DNA of 41,149 nt from Xenorhabdus mauleonii (GCF_900113945.1 NZ_FORG01000029.1:1-41149), one strand, 5' to 3'. Numbered from the stretch's first letter, positions 1 to 7,950 are shown. The notes: generated from the letters alone by a model not told the origin. Numbers and translations are program-made.

Positions 1-81
1 ACGAGAGGTTACAAAACACCTAATGAATTATTTAAAGGAGTGCCCACTCATTTACTTCGTTCATTACGGTGTTGCGCTTAA
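1..81 (+). pseudogene. IS30-family transposase, C-terminal end only
   Basis: The first 26 codons read in frame to a TAA at 79-81 and contain GYKTPNELF followed by LLRSLRCCA. The pattern G-Y-x-T-P-x-E matches the C-terminal end of the DDE domain of IS30-family transposases. The upstream part lies outside the window, so I cannot tell whether the element is whole. It marks the left side of the island as IS-bounded. An IS3-type integrase end is the alternative, because that family also ends in a similar YxTPxE motif. Confidence 0.55.
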
Positions 82-411
82 TATGTGAATCCAAGGTTCA
101 TACATAAAAAATATTGCTAAATCAGCTATGATTTTTACAAATGAAAAATTAAAATAAGTCGTTTTTATACAAACATCAATTTCATAAAGGCAATGAAGAT
201 TATTTTTCATCTGAGAAACTTGAAGATAATATAAATTTAAAATCGGTTTTTTAGGTTGTCATATATATGAAATCAAGCCCGATATTAACATCAAAAAAAC
301 CAATTCTTTATATAAACTGACAAATTAGTTTGAGGCATAATAAAGATTCAGTGAAAGCAAAAATTGATTATACCTCAGACACGTGAGTTTCTTTCTGAGA
401 TGATACTGAAG
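82..411. other. AT-rich spacer, no gene seen
   Basis: This 330-base stretch lies between the transposase end and the stop codon of the TPR gene. It is very AT-rich with stops in all frames. I see no convincing hairpin terminator for the TPR gene. It may include the outer end of the IS30-type element, but no clear inverted repeat could be matched. Confidence 0.5.
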
Positions 412-1152
412 CTAATTCGATTTGCGTAATTCCTGATGGGCTTGCTGTAACCATACTTTATGCAACTTGCGATAGTGCGGTTTGGAATAGCGAGCAATAA
501 CAATTATGGTCTCTAATTGCTGTTTCGCCGAAATTAAGTCCCCCTTCTCACATAGCATCTCGTAATAACGAAAACGTGCTTCAGGGCCAGTGTAATATTC
601 GACAAGCACACGATATTCCTCTTCGGCCTTGTCCAGGTTTCCCATCTGTTGCTGTGCCCTGGCATAAAGTAAGTGGCAATCCTGAGAGCGAAAATCAGGA
701 TTCATCTGAATCAATTCATCTAATGTTTTTTCGCAGCCAATTGGATCATTATTATCAAATTGAGCCTTTGCTAATTTTGCCATGATGGTGGGATCATGTT
801 TAAAAAGCCCGGTTAATGCTTTTTGATAGTTTTGTATTGCTTCCTGTAATCGCCCCAACCGGGCTAATTCATCCCCCAATTGTGTGTAATTTTCACTGTT
901 TTCACTGATCATTAACGCATCACGTTGCTTGTTTATATGACGTTCAGGTGCAATTTTATCGAGAATACGGCTAATTCCTTGTTGCCCATAACGGCTACTG
1001 AAGAATTCCGGAATTATGATTGATAGTATGTAAATAGTACAGCCTAAGCCGGGTAAACCAATAATTAAATATAACCAAAAACGTTCCTGATTAGCTCTGA
1101 TAACGTGAACGCCACACAGAATCTGGATAAAAACAATAATGATAAATGGCAT
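412..1152 (-). CDS. Membrane-anchored TPR-repeat protein (246 aa)
   Basis: The N-terminus has two hydrophobic stretches (about residues 2-16 and 26-48), suggesting an inner-membrane anchor. From about residue 85 onward come helical repeats of TPR type: QLGDELARLGRLQEAIQNYQ, then AKLAKAQFDNNDPIGCEKTL, then LYARAQQQMGNLDKAEEEY. The soluble part probably serves as a protein-protein interaction scaffold, with no enzymatic motif. The ATG at 1152 is preceded by a good ribosome site (AGGGAAAT). The gene looks complete and stands alone, with no operon partner. The family is common as an uncharacterised protein in enterics. The partner is unknown, and the role in this region (housekeeping or cargo) cannot be decided from sequence. 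Confidence 0.85.
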   Translation of the reverse strand: MPFIIIVFIQILCGVHVIRANQERFWLYLIIGLPGLGCTIYILSIIIPEFFSSRYGQQGISRILDKIAPERHINKQRDALMISENSENYTQLGDELARLGRLQEAIQNYQKALTGLFKHDPTIMAKLAKAQFDNNDPIGCEKTLDELIQMNPDFRSQDCHLLYARAQQQMGNLDKAEEEYRVLVEYYTGPEARFRYYEMLCEKGDLISAKQQLETIIVIARYSKPHYRKLHKVWLQQAHQELRKSN

Positions 1153-1925
1153 ATTTCCCTACTCTTTCTAAAATTGGTGTTTATTCAATAATTACAATAA
1201 TGGCTCTAAATCACATTCAGTGAATAACCTGTTGCAATGGTGCCTGTACTCTTATGCACCTAACAAAATTTTAAAAACAGGCTGAACTTGAAAGTGTAAA
1301 TTTTGCGCTATTCAATTTTCGATAAATGTGATTCGTTCACAATAGATAATTTGTTTCATCTCCTCTTACCCAGTATAGCGATGCCCTGTTTTTCATCTTT
1401 TCTCACAAACCCATTTTTATGAATTATTCATCGGTGATTTATAGAAAAATTTTATGTATATTTCAGTCCTATGATGTTTATGAGGGGGTATTCTACGAGA
1501 TAATCTGTTAAATTTAATTTATACAATACCTGTTTTTTATTATTTAGGAGAAATCTTAATTAACATAATTTTTCGTGGGAATATTGTCCGCGACAAAAAA
1601 CAATATTGTGTGGATCGTTGCTATACAAGGAAGAAGGAATTTTTACATCACTTGTAAATCACCTCCTCTACCCTATTCTAGGGCCTCGTAAAATAAATAA
1701 ATTATTTTCCGATTTCATTTTAGAAAATGGAATAATGAGAACACCTTGCTTTATAAGCATATTAATTCAAAACACATCGCTCACAAAAAACGTCAGTTCA
1801 TTCTCATCAATGACTTACAAATAATGTACATTGCAGCTTATTTCTTTTCATGATGTTATATAGGCCGCACAGTGCGACTCTAAATTATCTTTATAATATT
1901 CCTATCATATCTATTTGGGGGTTTT
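1153..1925. other. Long AT-rich intergenic region
   Basis: This stretch of about 770 bases separates two divergently oriented genes. It holds a small inverted repeat (AATATTGT 1580-1587 with ACAATATT 1600-1607) and a TATAAT hexamer at 1892-1897 that could be the -10 box of the fibre-tip gene at 1926, though I see no good -35 box. A 72-codon frame at 1606-1824 has no ribosome site and no recognisable motif, so I do not call it. Confidence 0.45.
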
Positions 1926-2204
1926 ATGAATAATACAGCATCAATACTTCAGAATGGCTGGTGGAAATGTGGTTCTACGGGAATTATTCACCAATGGGGA
2001 GTTATAAATAGAATATATGATGAAACCCGCGTTTATTTCCCTATTAATTTTCCTCACAATTGCTTGAATGTGCAATTAACCCTATCAGGCATCAGTGGAG
2101 GAAGCAGTGATAATATAGTTGCCAGAGATATAACATCAACAGGATTTACATATTATGCTCATGGTGGAGAAGTTCAATCTTATTGGTTTGCCATAGGTTA
2201 TTAA
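1926..2204 (+). CDS. Free-standing phage tail-fibre tip domain (gp53-like, 92 aa)
   Basis: The short protein resembles only the C-terminal receptor-binding tip of phage side-tail fibres (gp53-like C-terminal fold). It has GWWKCGSTGIIHQWG at residues 11-25, then VYFPINFP, then the typical ending TGFTYYAHGG...WFAIGY. In phages this domain ends a long fibre. Here it has its own start with a GGGGG-type ribosome site just upstream (TTTGGGGGTTTTATG) and is followed by a strong terminator, so it looks like an independent gene. A decayed relative lies at 13750-14059, and a longer fibre gene at 7998-8690. It could act as an exchangeable adhesin tip, or it may be a relic of a larger fibre gene. Confidence 0.7.
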   Translation: MNNTASILQNGWWKCGSTGIIHQWGVINRIYDETRVYFPINFPHNCLNVQLTLSGISGGSSDNIVARDITSTGFTYYAHGGEVQSYWFAIGY

Positions 2205-2231
2205 TATAAAATTTCTCCTCTATAACTTATG

Positions 2232-2270
2232 CAGTAAAAATCCACCGGCTATGCTGGTGGATTTTTACTG
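2232..2270 (+). terminator. Strong hairpin terminator after fibre-tip gene
   Basis: CAGTAAAAATCCACCGGC pairs with CTGGTGGATTTTTACTG around a short loop. The stem is about 16 bp with A-tract and T-tract arms, so it can work in both directions. It lies 28 bases after the stop at 2204. Confidence 0.8.
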
Positions 2271-2410
2271 ATGATATTTCCCTAGCCATATTCCGACAAT
2301 AAATACTTACCATTTCTTATAGGGAATGTTCTTAAGGAAAGTTTTGATAGTATCAGTATACGCCGAAAAAATTTGCATCCATGCTTGAGCAACTAATCAA
2401 CAAAAAAGCC

Positions 2411-2583
2411 TCATGATAAAGCCGATTGGATTTCACTCGAATTGTTTTCACTCTTTTTTGCAGTTAGCTGCTGCATTACACCATCATAAGGTGAATTACC
2501 AATCGTAATCGTGCTATAGCGTAATGAGGGGAAAAATCCTCCCTAAATTCACCATCATCATATTTAAACTCTCGTTCCTTCAT
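2411..2583 (-). pseudogene. Decayed partial copy of the lipoprotein gene at 5687-6106
   Basis: Read on the minus strand from an ATG at 2583, the segment gives FKYDDGEFREDFSPH. After a frameshift it continues TITIGN then DGVMQQL and ends with an Asn/Lys-rich tail. The intact lipoprotein has FKYDDGELSESFSPHDG, TITIGDPRNGG and IMQWL in the same order. Nucleotide identity is obvious over the 3' half (for example GTTTTCACTCTTTTTTGCAG near 2442 against the same block near 5684). The signal peptide and first half are missing. Together the two copies bracket the lambda-type tail remnant. Confidence 0.7.
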
Positions 2584-2889
2584 AAAAATCAATCCTTATT
2601 TGTGGTTGCTTGGTTACCCATTTCAATCAAATTAATTTCTTGAGTTAATATTACAAATAAGAATTTTTGGTCAAGGATGTTACCGTATAGATGTGAAGTT
2701 TATCTAATAGCTTGAGAATAAAGAGTGAAAATTAGACACAAGCTAAGTGATATGTAGTTTTTTATAGGACGGTCATTATATTCTCTTGAAATAATATTGG
2801 CTGTAATTAAATACTCTCTGCCAGGAAACCAGGAGGTTGTATATACACATATACCCTATTAACTCCAAGTTTCAGGAAGCAACGTATTA
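2584..2889. other. AT-rich gap with one inverted repeat at its right edge
   Basis: No coding frame is supported in these 306 bases. An imperfect 13-base inverted repeat (about 2882-2894 with 2906-2918) begins here and overlaps the end of the tail-assembly remnant. It could be a terminator without a T-tract or the scar of a small mobile element. Confidence 0.4.
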
Positions 2890-3308
2890 TTATCCCGCGT
2901 CGCAAGATGATAATACGTGCACCTTGAAGTACAACGCGTATACTACTCCAGACTTCACCAACGGCACACCGTAAGGCGTGGCCCACATAAATGCTCCGAC
3001 CACCACTATCACCGCCCCGAGGATAGTCTGAAAGACCTCTACCTTTTGCTGCCGATAATCACCGGTGCTATGCGGATGTTTTCTTCACCGAAGAATTCCA
3101 GTTCATCCCGGATAATGTTGCGCGTTCCATTATAGACAGCAAAGACCAGCCCGCGCTCTTTTGCCGTCAGGAGAAACTGTTCAAAGCCATTGGGTAAGAC
3201 AGACAGTGCCCGGATGGCTTCTTGGGGGGATGAAACCGCCAGTTTATGTTCACTTCCGAATTGTGCGCCGAGTATTCCGTATAAGCGTAATATGCGCACT
3301 GTATTCAT
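2890..3308 (-). pseudogene. Lambda gpI-like tail assembly protein, frameshifted
   Basis: Reading from ATG at 3308, residues 6-89 give VRILRLYGILGAQFG, SSPQEAIRALSVLPNGFEQFL and IRIAPVIIGSKR, the hallmark of lambda tail assembly protein I. The frame then stops at 3039. One base over, the expected glycine-rich hydrophobic region follows (VFQTILGAVIVVVGAF, then WATPYG) and ends at 2890. The protein therefore carries a frameshift near 3040 and an altered, shortened C-terminus. In lambda, gpI acts with gpK and gpJ at the tail tip. The neighbouring K-like remnant ends at 3312, so the order L-K-I is kept. No gpJ is present downstream. Confidence 0.75.
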
Positions 3309-3311
3309 TAC

Positions 3312-3647
3312 TCACTCCAATAAAAAACCTGCCGAATCAGGTTGGTTTCGATAATGTTCGGTTACCCACGAGAGCTGGGACAGGTCACACTGGGCAATAT
3401 CCAGCTGGCTGGCTGGATTGCGTAGTAGCATCGGAGTGACTGTGAACAATGACGACAATCGTCCCGGCGTCTTCGGCATTGGCGTAATCTTCAGGGTGAA
3501 TGCTGAATTGCTCTGTGGGTGAATGGGCGGTGTGTGACAAGGGATGTAGCGCTGTTTTTGACTGTTCTGTATCACCAAACCACAGCACTCATTGGGGTAT
3601 TCGGCCTGTGCGTGATCGGTGATGGCTTTTAGAATATGTGGTCGCAT
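3312..3647 (-). pseudogene. Lambda gpK-like tail protein (JAMM-type peptidase domain), two frameshifts
   Basis: The first frame starts at 3647 with HILKAITDHAQAEYPNECCG, the N-terminal part of phage tail protein K with its conserved E of the JAMM (MPN-type) metallopeptidase fold. The central part is in a second frame (residues such as FSIHPEDYANAEDAGTIV then VHSHSD, matching the HxH metal-binding motif). The reading then returns to the first frame for the end (SQLDIAQCDLSQLSWV). Two compensating indels thus break the gene. The usual C-terminal NlpC/P60 half is missing. In lambda-type phages K works with I and L in tail-tip assembly. It is clearly inactive here. Confidence 0.7.
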
Positions 3648-3746
3648 GGAAAATCTCTTCCCATAAAAAACTGCACCTTACTCAGTTGGTGTCCAGCTTT
3701 TAGGGTGCAGTTTAATTTGCGAGGCATAATAAAAACAATTGAGGGG

Positions 3747-4412
3747 TTACATATCTAAGTGCTCCAAATAATATTTATCTTTATTCGGTTCATAACTCAC
3801 GGTTACATTAAATTTTGTTCTTATCATTGCGCCAAAGCTATTTTGAGAGTCAACATAACCAATAAATTTAAAGCCACACCCCCTAAGTACAGATGATTCT
3901 ACATCAGAAAAGCTGACAAATTTTGCAGTAGATGGGAATTTTAAATTAGATAATATAAAACTTTTTGCATGATTATAAGCACCTTCATCATCGGAGCAAT
4001 AATTTCCTCTATAATGTGATGGTTTTCCAGAACAAGAAATAAAGATAACCAAAATTACAGTAAAACTAACAAGAGCCATAAACCACTCCAATCCATCATA
4101 ACCTAATACTTTGGAGTTTCCTTTTTTAGAAGTGTTTTTACCTGCATACTCGTATGGTTTTTGTTGAGGTTGAACTTTGCTTTTTATTATTTCTTTAGTG
4201 GCAACTAAATATTGATTTGATTTATTGTTTCCATCCCATTCTTTCCATGTAACTATCCCAGCCTCTTCCATTTGCTCTAATAGAATCACAGCTCTATTAT
4301 AATCTATGTTAAAGAACTGCATTAAGTCATTGGCTGAAATGGATTTATTGGCAATCACATAATCCACAGCTTTATCAAATAATGGGTCAAGAGTCTCCTT
4401 AGTTATATCCAC
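3747..4412 (-). CDS. FtsK-gamma-like winged-helix protein with one membrane segment (221 aa)
   Basis: Residues 9-55 (DPLFDKAVDYVIANK... then NIDYNRAVILLEQMEEAGIV) closely resemble the FtsK/SpoIIIE gamma domain, the winged helix that reads KOPS DNA in chromosome segregation. There is no ATPase motor. A Lys-rich linker, one hydrophobic segment (about residues 111-128) ending in SCSG, and a C-terminal domain of about 85 residues with several Cys follow, predicted to be periplasmic. The start is GTG at 4412 with GAGGATAT upstream. The gene is intact and lies between broken lambda L and K genes, so it looks like a moron (cargo gene) of the dead prophage. A DNA-binding or regulatory role at the membrane is inference. 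The C-terminal domain is unrecognised. Confidence 0.7.
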   Translation of the reverse strand: MDITKETLDPLFDKAVDYVIANKSISANDLMQFFNIDYNRAVILLEQMEEAGIVTWKEWDGNNKSNQYLVATKEIIKSKVQPQQKPYEYAGKNTSKKGNSKVLGYDGLEWFMALVSFTVILVIFISCSGKPSHYRGNYCSDDEGAYNHAKSFILSNLKFPSTAKFVSFSDVESSVLRGCGFKFIGYVDSQNSFGAMIRTKFNVTVSYEPNKDKYYLEHLDM

Positions 4413-4485
4413 TATCTATATCCTCGTTATGTGCAATATATCAGCAGATATTAACCTTTAGTTCACTTTATATCTATAAACTCTG

Positions 4486-5134
4486 TTACCGCCTTAGTAG
4501 CGCAGAGCCGGGGAAGTCGCCAAACGGAAGTTGATTGCCCTTTTCAAAACGTACTTCACCCCCATAGACAATAAACCAGAACACGTATCCTTTGAGGGCT
4601 CATCGACAGGATTGCCGTCTTCATCAAAATACTTTGTTCCCGTGTAGTTACATGGCGACTTACGATACAAACCTAGCATGCACCATGTACACTGGCTATG
4701 AATTTGGCATGTTGGAATTTTAATGCTCTGTAAATTAGCAGGCGAAGACAAGGCAAGATGCGCCTCGGTATTGTCTTCATGTGTCTTACTGTCAATGTAG
4801 AAGACGTCGATTTTTTCTTGTGTCGGATTGGATTCTGGATTTCCTTCGGGAAAATTACGGGCGTCCAGATAGTGCGAAAATGTCATATGAATAGTGACAC
4901 GCGCCTGAACCAGATTCTGATACGCCAGACACATTGCGCTGATAGTGCCATCAAGGTTAGCCACACTTAGCAGTGGTGAGACAGTTCCACCATCACTATT
5001 AACTTCCAAGCCCTCAATTCTGGCAGGCTATGATTTATATTCGACACTTTGCCACCAAGCGCCGAGCCATCGACCGCAAATAATAAGGCTTTGTTTCCTA
5101 CTTCCAGTTTTTGTACGTTTGACGTTATGCTCAT
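4486..5134 (-). pseudogene. Lambda gpL-like minor tail protein, frameshifted
   Basis: The N-terminus (ATG at 5134) reads MSITSNVQKLEVGNKALLFAVDG...LGGKVSNI, like lambda L. After a frameshift near 5010 the middle continues (HLALSSPANLQSIKIP) with the conserved cysteines of the L zinc/iron-sulphur region: CQIHSQCTWC, then CNYTGTKYFDEDGNPVDEP, then CSG. A further frameshift near 4560 moves the ending (FEKGNQLPFGDFPGSALL, stop at 4486) into another frame. At least two indels inactivate it. Its start overlaps the end of the M remnant by an ATGA, as in intact phages. Confidence 0.75.
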
Positions 5135-5217
5135 GCGCTGAATGATTGTTCAAATTCTGCTTTAACCCGATACAGCCCTTTTTCACCAAATGGCGATGTC
5201 CATATAAATGATTTCAA
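5131..5217 (-). pseudogene. Lambda gpM-like minor tail protein, C-terminal end only
   Basis: The minus strand reads KSFIWTSPFGEKGLYRVKAE followed by FEQSFSA and a TGA at 5131-5133. This matches the end of lambda gpM (the W-K-S-F-x-W-T-P-P region and the final EFEQ). The rest of M is missing, and the sequence changes directly into toxin-antitoxin remnants, so M was probably interrupted by insertion or deletion. The TGA overlaps the ATG of the L remnant. Confidence 0.65.
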
Positions 5218-5397
5218 GGTATGCCTTCGAATAAACTAAAAAAAAGCATCCGGCTAAATCCCCGTGCAGTTTGGCGGACTCGATATAGGGAGTTACCTGC
5301 AACTTTTTCAGCTTCTTTCTAAACTGTTCACGAATGGTGTTATCCCGTTGCTACCATTTCTTTAAAGCACGCTCGCCAACTCGATGCTAAATTTCAT
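5200..5397 (-). pseudogene. RelE-family toxin remnant
   Basis: From ATG at 5397 the strand reads MKFSIEL. After a one-base shift it continues ERALKKW, a TAG at 5351-5353, then QRDNTIREQFRKKLKKL and IESAKLHGDLAGC. This order (ALKxW, xxFxKKL, P-x-I-x-S-A-x-L-x-GDL-x-x-C) is that of RelE/StbE-type mRNA interferases. The catalytic C-terminus (usual K-L-R-x-x-Y-R-L-x-Y) is lost. The start lies inside the end of the antitoxin remnant, as in a coupled relBE operon. It is clearly non-functional. Confidence 0.6.
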
Positions 5398-5544
5398 CGG
5401 TATTTATCCGAATACTTTTAGCGGTTTTTTTAAGTGTTCCCGTACAACATTATGAATGTCTTCGTCGTGCTCTGAGACTATCACTGACACTTCTGTGAAT
5501 GGCAGCTTTTCATTCTTTACTACATAGCGTAGAAAGATCCGCAT
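5387..5544 (-). pseudogene. RelB/DinJ-type antitoxin remnant
   Basis: From 5544 the strand reads MRIFLRYVVKNEKLPFTEVS, then SEHDEDIHNVVREHLKKPL. After a frameshift it ends SIRINTDEI with a TAG at 5387-5389. The L-x-Y-(V/I)-x-x-x-E-x-L-P-F signature is typical of the C-terminal half of RelB/DinJ antitoxins. The ribbon-helix-helix N-terminus is not recognisable. Its end overlaps the toxin start, which supports a former operon. Confidence 0.6.
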
Positions 5545-5686
5545 AACAAGGACTGATACTCATCAAATTTTTTAAAGGGCTGTATATATTATGTACTTGA
5601 TTTGATATAAGCTAGCAAACTCGAACACACTATTCCATCAACAAAAAAAACGTAATGAGGCTTATTGATCTTCAGAAGAGTTATTT

Positions 5687-6106
5687 TCACTCTTTTTTGC
5701 AGTTATTGAGCCATTGCATTATTCCACCGTTGCGCGGATCACCAATCGTAATTGTTGCTATACCGTCATGGGGAGAAAAACTTTCACTAAGCTCGCCATC
5801 ATCATATTTAAACATTCGTGCTGACATCAGCTTCCTACCATCCGGTGCTACTGGCGGTACGGTTAAAGCCATTTCATGTCCAACATAATCACCTGATTTC
5901 ATTCCATGAATGATCATAACCCCATCGTTAAAAGTCATTCTGGCTTTCGCTGTCCCCAGCGGAAAATGATATTCACTTCCTCGGTCTGCTGCTACATAAT
6001 TCATTAACCGGCCTATTCTACAGGTGTATATTCCGTTATATTCACTGTAATTCTCACCGCATCCCGTTAAGATAAGCGCTGCACACGATAATAGTAATTT
6101 ATTCAT
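5687..6106 (-). CDS. Small lipoprotein of unknown function (139 aa)
   Basis: From the preferred ATG at 6106 the protein starts MNKLLLSCAALILTGC, a signal peptide with a clear lipobox (L-T-G-C). An in-frame ATG four codons upstream (6118) is possible but weakens the signal peptide. The mature part is rich in charged and beta-type segments (YTCRIGRL, MTFNDGVMIIHG, FKYDDGELSES, TITIGD), with no enzymatic motif that I recognise. Gly at +2 after the Cys favours outer-membrane sorting by the Lol rule. A decayed copy lies at 2411-2583. Position beside a dead prophage suggests a cargo gene. Function unknown. Confidence 0.75.
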   Translation of the reverse strand: MNKLLLSCAALILTGCGENYSEYNGIYTCRIGRLMNYVAADRGSEYHFPLGTAKARMTFNDGVMIIHGMKSGDYVGHEMALTVPPVAPDGRKLMSARMFKYDDGELSESFSPHDGIATITIGDPRNGGIMQWLNNCKKE

Positions 6107-6242
6107 TCCGTTATCCATTGTTTGCGGTAATAATCATGGTGGCTACCAAAAACAATCTCAAATAGCCCCCTATGAAGCTGATTGTGCCGAAAGCAAACCG
6201 CTTTAGTGTATGTAACACGACGTATTATACTTGATTTCTTAG

Positions 6243-6402
6243 TTATTCATCTACAGCAGGAATAAAATTGTTGTTTGGTTTGTAGAACGTTTTAATCTCA
6301 ACATCTTTATTATTTCGAGACATAAATATTGCAAATTAAAATATAGAATGATTTTAGGTTGACTGCATTGGCTAGGTGTTCTAGTTCATCAAACTTATTC
6401 AT
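6243..6402 (-). pseudogene. Short decayed coding remnant
   Basis: From ATG at 6402 (preceded by GGAGCAGGAATA) a 30-codon frame starts MNKFDELEHLANAVNLKSFY and stops at 6310. The next frame continues MSRNNKDVEIKTFYKP and ends at 6243. The two pieces probably belong to one small gene with a frameshift near 6325. Its start overlaps the stop of the upstream remnant (TAATG). No family recognised. Confidence 0.35.
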
Positions 6403-6694
6403 TATTCCTGCTCCTTCTTAATTTTTATGTATTCAGAACTGAGTGGATGGAACTCCTTTTTCAATGCGCTATTTTTAATATTTTTCCATCATGTGGAGCA
6501 TCCGCGATTTATCCATCTTTCTGATCTTTTCACGTCCTCCATTTTCATCTCGCCCCAGCCAATACCTAGCAAAATATTCTTATGTTTCTTCATTTGTAAT
6601 GGGCTTAGATAAAGCGATTTCACCAAGGCCATTTTTAATACCAATAACACCTGCACACAGTCAGTCGTTTGTGGTTTCTATCTATATTCGCCAT
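6402..6694 (-). pseudogene. Decayed hypothetical gene
   Basis: From ATG at 6694 the strand reads MANIDRNHKRLTVC. After a frameshift it continues GVIGIKNGLGEIALSKP, a TAA at 6580-6582, EYFARYWLGRDENGGRE, further stops, and a last frame ending SSEYIKIKKEQE at 6402. The pieces are coherent enough to be one former gene of about 100 codons. I do not recognise the family. Several lesions show it is dead. Confidence 0.4.
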
Positions 6695-6833
6695 GTTTTG
6701 TTCATTAATATTGTTCGAAGGTTCATCATTCGATAATTTTGATTCGGTATCGTTTATTGGACTACACTATTTCAGAGAGCGTTTTGCTAATGCCTTTCAA
6801 ATTGAATTTGTAGAGACTGATATCATCTGTCAA

Positions 6834-7127
6834 TTAGCCTCCTGCAATTCGTTCCTGTATCCAGACAGGAAAAATAAGGGAGAATATAATTCCTAATAAA
6901 TAGAGTATGTTGAAATAAACAAATAAAAATCCAAACCGTTTTGGGTGTTCACTTTTAAGACAAAAATAAGTTGGAAAAATACCGCTATTTACAGTTATGT
7001 ATCCTTCCTTTAATGCTCTTAGGTTGAAACAAATTCCACAACACACGCAGGTAATACATGCACCAATCGCTACAAACCAAAAATAAATATCCATACAACA
7101 CCCTATGTTTTCTTTTAGATATGACAA
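6834..7127 (-). CDS. Small two-segment membrane protein (up to 97 aa)
   Basis: Two hydrophobic helices are visible: about residues 12-32 (MDIYFWFVAIGACITCVCCG) and 65-90 (FGFLFVYFNILYLLGIIFSLIF). The longest form starts at TTG (7127) with GAGG six bases upstream. An ATG at 7094, with GGGTGTTGT before it, would give 86 residues and begin just before the first helix. No conserved domain recognised. It heads a run of small minus-strand genes and remnants leading to the lipoprotein. An immunity or accessory membrane protein is possible but unsupported. Confidence 0.5.
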   Translation of the reverse strand: MSYLKENIGCCMDIYFWFVAIGACITCVCCGICFNLRALKEGYITVNSGIFPTYFCLKSEHPKRFGFLFVYFNILYLLGIIFSLIFPVWIQERIAGG

Positions 7128-7194
7128 TATTACCTCAAAAGTCCTTAGTGTAGGATAGAAAACAAATATCCTATTGATATTATTCTAATTTTAC

Positions 7195-7347
7195 TCAGAT
7201 TGGGTCAGCCGGTTCTAAGCCGTCGTGAGAGTTAGCAAAGTAGCAGTTTTTTGCAGTATCCGACGCATGTCGTGATTTAGTACAAATAATTTCTGTAATT
7301 CTTTTCAGTTCTGTATTGGGATTGTATTTTTCATAACGATGAATCAT
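7195..7347 (-). CDS. Short hypothetical frame (50 aa), probably a gene fragment
   Basis: ATG at 7347 gives MIHRYEKYNPNTELKRITEI and continues through a Cys- and His-containing tail (TAKNCYFANSHDGL) to TGA at 7195-7197. The composition is protein-like and the frame seems to continue upstream as DVIF before a stop, so it may be the end of a larger lost gene. No family recognised. Confidence 0.3.
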   Translation of the reverse strand: MIHRYEKYNPNTELKRITEIICTKSRHASDTAKNCYFANSHDGLEPADPI

Positions 7348-7482
7348 GAAAATGACATCGCCCACTTACTCTATCACGCCTGACTCTCGCAGATCGGTGT
7401 TGACCGATCACTTATTTTCACTCTGCTCCAAATTCTGGTTTGCAGTAGTCAACTAGGCTGTTTAGCAAATTCTTTCGGGTCT

Positions 7483-7776
7483 TCAATATTGTATATCATC
7501 TCCGTACTTTCCAATTAATTTATCAGTAATGTTAGATAATGCTTCTTCGATTTGTTCGACAGGCAATCTTTCAACTTTATCACCGTGAGCTATTGAAGCT
7601 GCAATACTATTCAAATAATCAGTTTTACTTGCTATCCCTTTAATATCATCTTTTAATTTAAACACATCAAGATCACCCAACATCCCGGGATATACGGTAT
7701 TGAAACACTGAACACCTGTAGGATCATTTTTTAATAAGCATAAAAGCAAAGGAGATTTTACTCCTTTTACTCTCAA
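7483..7776 (-). CDS. Hypothetical protein, possibly 5'-truncated (97 aa)
   Basis: The C-terminal two thirds look like a real soluble protein: LGDLDVFKLKDDIKGIASK, SIAASIAHGDKVERLPVE, IEEALSNITDKLIGKYGDD. The start is uncertain. The only long-frame start is TTG at 7776, with a stop just upstream. A methionine near residue 32 (MLGDLDVF) would give about 66 residues. The first 30 residues (SPLLLCLLKNDPTGVQCF) may be the end of a lost N-terminal domain. It stands alone on the minus strand. No family recognised. Confidence 0.4.
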   Translation of the reverse strand: MRVKGVKSPLLLCLLKNDPTGVQCFNTVYPGMLGDLDVFKLKDDIKGIASKTDYLNSIAASIAHGDKVERLPVEQIEEALSNITDKLIGKYGDDIQY

Positions 7777-7931
7777 CTTTCATCAGTCATCTGATAAATT
7801 CTATTAATTCCTCACCTATCATTTTATGTCATCCTTCCATCAAAAATATGCTACTCACAGAATCACCTTCTAGCTGTAATTAGTCAAAATTATTCGCCAG
7901 TATTGATGAACCGATTTTATTGATATTCACT

Positions 7932-7950
7932 GGCGGAGAAATCCTCCGCC
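7932..7950. promoter_or_regulatory. Short GC hairpin before the tail-fibre gene
   Basis: GGCGGAG pairs perfectly with CTCCGCC around AAATC, in otherwise AT-rich DNA, 48 bases before the ATG at 7998. It could be a terminator insulating the fibre gene or a structured leader. There is no clear T-tract. Confidence 0.45.

Noticed and set aside
1606..1824. 72-codon plus-strand frame
   Set aside because: No ribosome site, no protein-like pattern and very AT-rich. Considered chance.
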